DNA from: Planctomycetota bacterium
GTDB lineage: Bacteria; Planctomycetota; Phycisphaerae; UBA1845; PWPN01
DNA length: 64,000 bases
NCBI GenBank assembly: GCA_022711465.1
Contig: JAKLEZ010000029.1
Span: 1 to 64,000 of the forward strand
Reading direction: 5' to 3'
Part shown: in pieces, positions 61,331 to 64,000 of the stretch
Layout: each line of letters opens with the position of its first letter
Position numbering within the stretch: the stretch's first letter is position 1
Position numbers and translations under genes: made by a program
Notes under the pieces: generated by a model
Seen by the model: only the letters and a program-made list of their open reading frames with translations
Database searches by the model: none
Told to the model about the DNA's origin: nothing

Positions 61331-62006
61331 GGCGGTGCCGAATCTGTGCGCCGAGTCGCTGGGCAAGGCCTATCCAAGTGGTTGCGGGCCGCTGGTTGTG
61401 CTTCGCGACGTCAGTCTCGGCCTCAGGGCGGGCGAGTCCATCGCGATCATGGGGCCGTCCGGTTCCGGGAAGAGCACGCTATTGCACATTCTGGGCACAC
61501 TGGAGCCGCCGAGCAGCGGACGCGTGACTCTGGCGGGCTGCGATCCGTTCTCGCTGCCGGCCGACGAGTTGGCGGCGTTTCGCAATCGGAGCGTCGGCTT
61601 CATATTTCAGGATCATCATCTGCTGCCGCAATGCACGGTGCTGGAAAACGTGTTGATACCGACACTGGCGGGCGCGGCCCGGGACGATGTCACGACTCGG
61701 GCCCGGCAGCTGCTGGACCGACTGGGTCTTGCCGAGCGACTGGATCATCTGCCGGCCGAGCTATCCGGCGGCGAGCGGCAGCGGGTAGCGATCGCCCGAG
61801 CGATGATCAATCGTCCGCTGTTGCTGCTGGCGGACGAACCGACCGGCAATCTGGATCGTCACTCGGCCGACGCCGTCGGCGTCTTGTTGCACGAGCTGTA
61901 CAGGGAGGAGAGCGCCATGCTGGTGGTGGTGACGCACAGTCCTGTCCTCGCCGAGCGGTTTGGCCGGCGGTACGAGCTGTCGGAGCACGTATTGCGGGAG
62001 GTATAG
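61299..62006 (+). CDS. LolD/MacB-type ABC transporter ATPase
   Basis: A 235-residue ATP-binding subunit. Walker A is [15 protein letters not shown], the Q-loop is [10 protein letters not shown], the signature is [15 protein letters not shown], Walker B is [12 protein letters not shown] and the switch His is VVVTHS. The sequence is typical of the MacB/LolD group that works with FtsX-type permeases, and such a permease follows 54 bases later. It probably powers export of lipoproteins or peptides. Confidence 0.92.
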   Translation: MNAFTPNRVAEAVPNLCAESLGKAYPSGCGPLVVLRDVSLGLRAGESIAIMGPSGSGKSTLLHILGTLEPPSSGRVTLAGCDPFSLPADELAAFRNRSVGFIFQDHHLLPQCTVLENVLIPTLAGAARDDVTTRARQLLDRLGLAERLDHLPAELSGGERQRVAIARAMINRPLLLLADEPTGNLDRHSADAVGVLLHELYREESAMLVVVTHSPVLAERFGRRYELSEHVLREV

Positions 62007-62060
62007 AGGACGTCGCCGGGGTTTGAATGACCTGTTGGTCGCGACGCTGAAGGTGCCGAC

Positions 62061-64000
62061 TTGAATCTCTCCACTCTCCGTTGTCGATCTCTGGAGCACC
62101 ATTGGCGGGCCCATCTGGCCACGGTGCTGGCCTGCGCGGCGGCCACGGCGGTGATCACCGGCGCCCTGCTGGTTGGCGACTCGATGCGTGGAAGCCTAGC
62201 GGACCTGGCTGTTGGACGGCTGGGGCGGGTGGAGATGGCGTTGGTCAGCCCGCACTTCCTGCGAACCGCGACCGTAGATGCCTTCCGGGCGGACCCGGAC
62301 ATGCGGCACAGGGAGATCACCGTCGCCGAGGCCATTCTGTTGAGAGGCAATGTAGCCCACGCGGACACCGGTGCTCGGGTCAACCAGACACAGATTGCGG
62401 GAATCGATGATCGGTTCTGGGCGATGGCCACCCACCCCGTGCCGAGGGGCCGGGCTTCTTCGGCCGATCGCTCCGTGGTTCTCAACGAATCGCTGGCGGG
62501 CGATCTTGGCGCGAAGATCGGTGACGAGGTTTTGATCCGGGTGGCCAAGCAGGATGGCATACCTGTTGAGACGCTTCTTGGGCGACGAGACAGCCGACCG
62601 GTCACGCTGCGTCTTGCAGTTGGAGGCGTCATCCCGGACGATGGTTTGGGAGGGTTCAGTCTTCATCGCACGCAGTATCATCCGCGTACCGCCTTTGTTC
62701 CCCTATCCGTGCTCCAGCGGGCACTCAGACGTCCCGATCAGGTCAACACCATTCTGGTCTCCCGCCACCCGGGTGGAGCCGAGATTGCCCCGTGGCTGGG
62801 GGCTCTGCGGCTCCTCTATTCCGACTCGCCCAGCAATGCCACGCGAACACGGGCTCTGCAGGTTGTCTACCAGGGCGTGCTCTCTCGTTTCGCCACCCTG
62901 CAGGACCTGGGACTGAGTCTCCGCCAGGATCAGGAGGGCCAGGCCATTGTTGCGGAGAGTGCTGCTCTGATGGTGTCTCCGACCTTGTTGACGGAGCTTG
63001 GGGAGGCCTCCGCCCGGACCCGGTGTTCCACCCTGCCGGTCTTCAGTTACCTGGCCAACACAATCGCTGTCGAGCAACGGGTCTCGACGCAACCGGGGTG
63101 GTTGACCACCTCTGCTCCTTCTCCAGTCGAGGTTCCCTACTCGACTATCGCGGCCGTCGGACTGGGCGGGCCGTCCGGACGGTTCATTTTGACGACCGGC
63201 GAGACCCTCGACACGCTCAAAGACGACGAGATCCTGTTGAACGAATGGACAGCGGCTCAACTCGGCGTCGAATCCGGCGACCGCATCGCGCTCAGCTATC
63301 ACCTGATCGGCGAGTTTGGGCAGCTACGAACCGAGACGGCGGTTTTTCGGCTTCGCGGCATGGTGAGGATGCAGGGGCTGGCCGGCAGTCGCGCCCTGAC
63401 GCCGGTGTACGAAGGCTTGACTGACGCCAAGCGACTGTCCGACTGGGCCCCCCCCTTTCCGATCGATCTGAAGCGCATTCGGCCGGTGGACGAGAAGTAC
63501 TGGGATGACCACGGGCCGACGCCGAAGGCGTTCCTGCCAATGACGGCCGGACTAAGGCTTTGGGGCAAGGAATACGAGCGATTTGGCACTGCCACATCGC
63601 TGCGCATCTACCCGCCGTCGGGTGTGAGCCTCGACGCTGCGACCAGCGAGCTGGAGAAGGCGTTGCAGTTACCCGGCGTATTGGACGCAGCCGGTTTGCG
63701 TTTCGAGCCGGTGCGGGCCAACGCTCTGGCGGCCGCCAAGGGCAATACCGACTTCGCCATGCTGTTCCTGAGTCTCAGCTTTCTGATCGTGTTCTCGGCT
63801 GCCCTGCTCATTGCGCTGATGTTCCGGCTGGGGCTCGATCGGCGGAGCGGTGAGCTTGGCCTGCTGCTGGCCCTGGGTTTCCGGCCGCAGACGGTTCGGA
63901 AGCTCCTGCTCGGAGAAGGGCTGGCACTGGCGGGCATCGGCTGCCTGTTCGGGTTGGCGGCCGGTGTCGGCTATGCGGGGCTCATGCTGGCCGGGCTTCG
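62061..64000 (+). CDS. FtsX-type ABC permease, C-terminus outside the window
   Basis: A frame with no stop runs from the TTG at 62061 to the right edge (over 640 residues). AAGGTG precedes the TTG at normal spacing and an in-frame stop lies 33 bases upstream. It starts with a transmembrane helix (about 18-38, LACAAATAVITGALLVGDSM), followed by a long periplasmic domain with MacB_PCD-like text (VNQTQIAGIDDRFWAMA, VVLNESLAGDLGAKIGDEV). A second helix region begins near residue 570 (FLSLSFLIVFSAALLIALMF), then the FtsX-domain motif ELGLLLALGFRPQTVRKLLL. This is the membrane subunit of the exporter. Confidence 0.85.
   Translation, partial: MNLSTLRCRSLEHHWRAHLATVLACAAATAVITGALLVGDSMRGSLADLAVGRLGRVEMALVSPHFLRTATVDAFRADPDMRHREITVAEAILLRGNVAHADTGARVNQTQIAGIDDRFWAMATHPVPRGRASSADRSVVLNESLAGDLGAKIGDEVLIRVAKQDGIPVETLLGRRDSRPVTLRLAVGGVIPDDGLGGFSLHRTQYHPRTAFVPLSVLQRALRRPDQVNTILVSRHPGGAEIAPWLGALRLLYSDSPSNATRTRALQVVYQGVLSRFATLQDLGLSLRQDQEGQAIVAESAALMVSPTLLTELGEASARTRCSTLPVFSYLANTIAVEQRVSTQPGWLTTSAPSPVEVPYSTIAAVGLGGPSGRFILTTGETLDTLKDDEILLNEWTAAQLGVESGDRIALSYHLIGEFGQLRTETAVFRLRGMVRMQGLAGSRALTPVYEGLTDAKRLSDWAPPFPIDLKRIRPVDEKYWDDHGPTPKAFLPMTAGLRLWGKEYERFGTATSLRIYPPSGVSLDAATSELEKALQLPGVLDAAGLRFEPVRANALAAAKGNTDFAMLFLSLSFLIVFSAALLIALMFRLGLDRRSGELGLLLALGFRPQTVRKLLLGEGLALAGIGCLFGLAAGVGYAGLMLAGL

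Overview
The window is high-GC bacterial chromosome that looks like Planctomycetota, probably a Phycisphaerae-type anaerobe or facultative anaerobe. The signs are PEP-CTERM surface proteins, dockerin-like Asp-rich C-termini, a secreted GH29 fucosidase, PQQ-like and NHL beta-propeller proteins, long TPR proteins, a Gram-negative envelope (KDO transferase, OprB-type porin, LolD/FtsX-type exporter) and several lipoproteins. No phage, insertion sequence, CRISPR array or tRNA was recognised. The taxonomic call rests on gene content and style, not on a marker gene.

Layout. 0-5 kb: the edge of a minus-strand gene, a membrane-bound zinc peptidase, PepD, a broken HAD phosphatase, a stand-alone cobalamin-type activation domain protein and a DUF3795 protein. 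5-17 kb: secreted fucosidase, two divergent related surface proteins, glyA with a coupled lipoprotein, an exported ADP-ribosylglycohydrolase-like protein, an FAH-family protein, an alpha/beta hydrolase and a duplicated PEP-CTERM protein ending at a clear terminator. 17-20 kb: CpaE-like ATPase, DNA alkyltransferase and PfkB kinase. 20-31 kb: a minus-strand run of redox genes (NHL propeller, Tat ferredoxin, NapH-like polyferredoxin, membrane-anchored NuoE-NuoF fusion, Fe-S/FAD subunit) preceded by two PQQ-like propellers and a five-bladed-propeller-like secreted protein. 32-45 kb: an extraordinary Tyr/Asp repeat lipoprotein, proB-waaA, scpB, a response regulator-M16 protease-cyclodeaminase operon, an HDOD-GGDEF regulator, the RNase P RNA, a porin and small lipoproteins. 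45-51 kb: NfnAB, asparaginyl-tRNA synthetase and an enolase-superfamily enzyme. 51-59 kb: a compact seven-gene cluster with a P-loop GTPase of the DO-GTPase2 type, a short GAP1-N2-like partner, an FGE-fold protein without the catalytic cysteines, a coiled-coil protein, a Pro-rich protein and two TPR proteins. 59-64 kb: a YbjN-like protein, a GT4 glycosyltransferase and an ABC exporter whose permease runs off the right edge.

How the genes may work together. Two loci look like multi-protein systems. The redox operon joins an NADH-oxidising NuoEF module, tethered to the membrane by its own N-terminal helices, to a NapGH-like electron relay and to an FAD subunit that has apparently lost its pyridine-nucleotide domain. 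I infer an NADH/ferredoxin-to-membrane electron route. The 51-59 kb cluster resembles the GTPase-centred systems in which a zinc-ribbon GTPase is paired with a GAP1-type protein. Here the pairing is minimal and is embedded with FGE-fold, coiled-coil and TPR proteins, and this is my main candidate for an undescribed system. NfnAB near 46 kb supplies a separate soluble NADH/NADPH/ferredoxin exchange.
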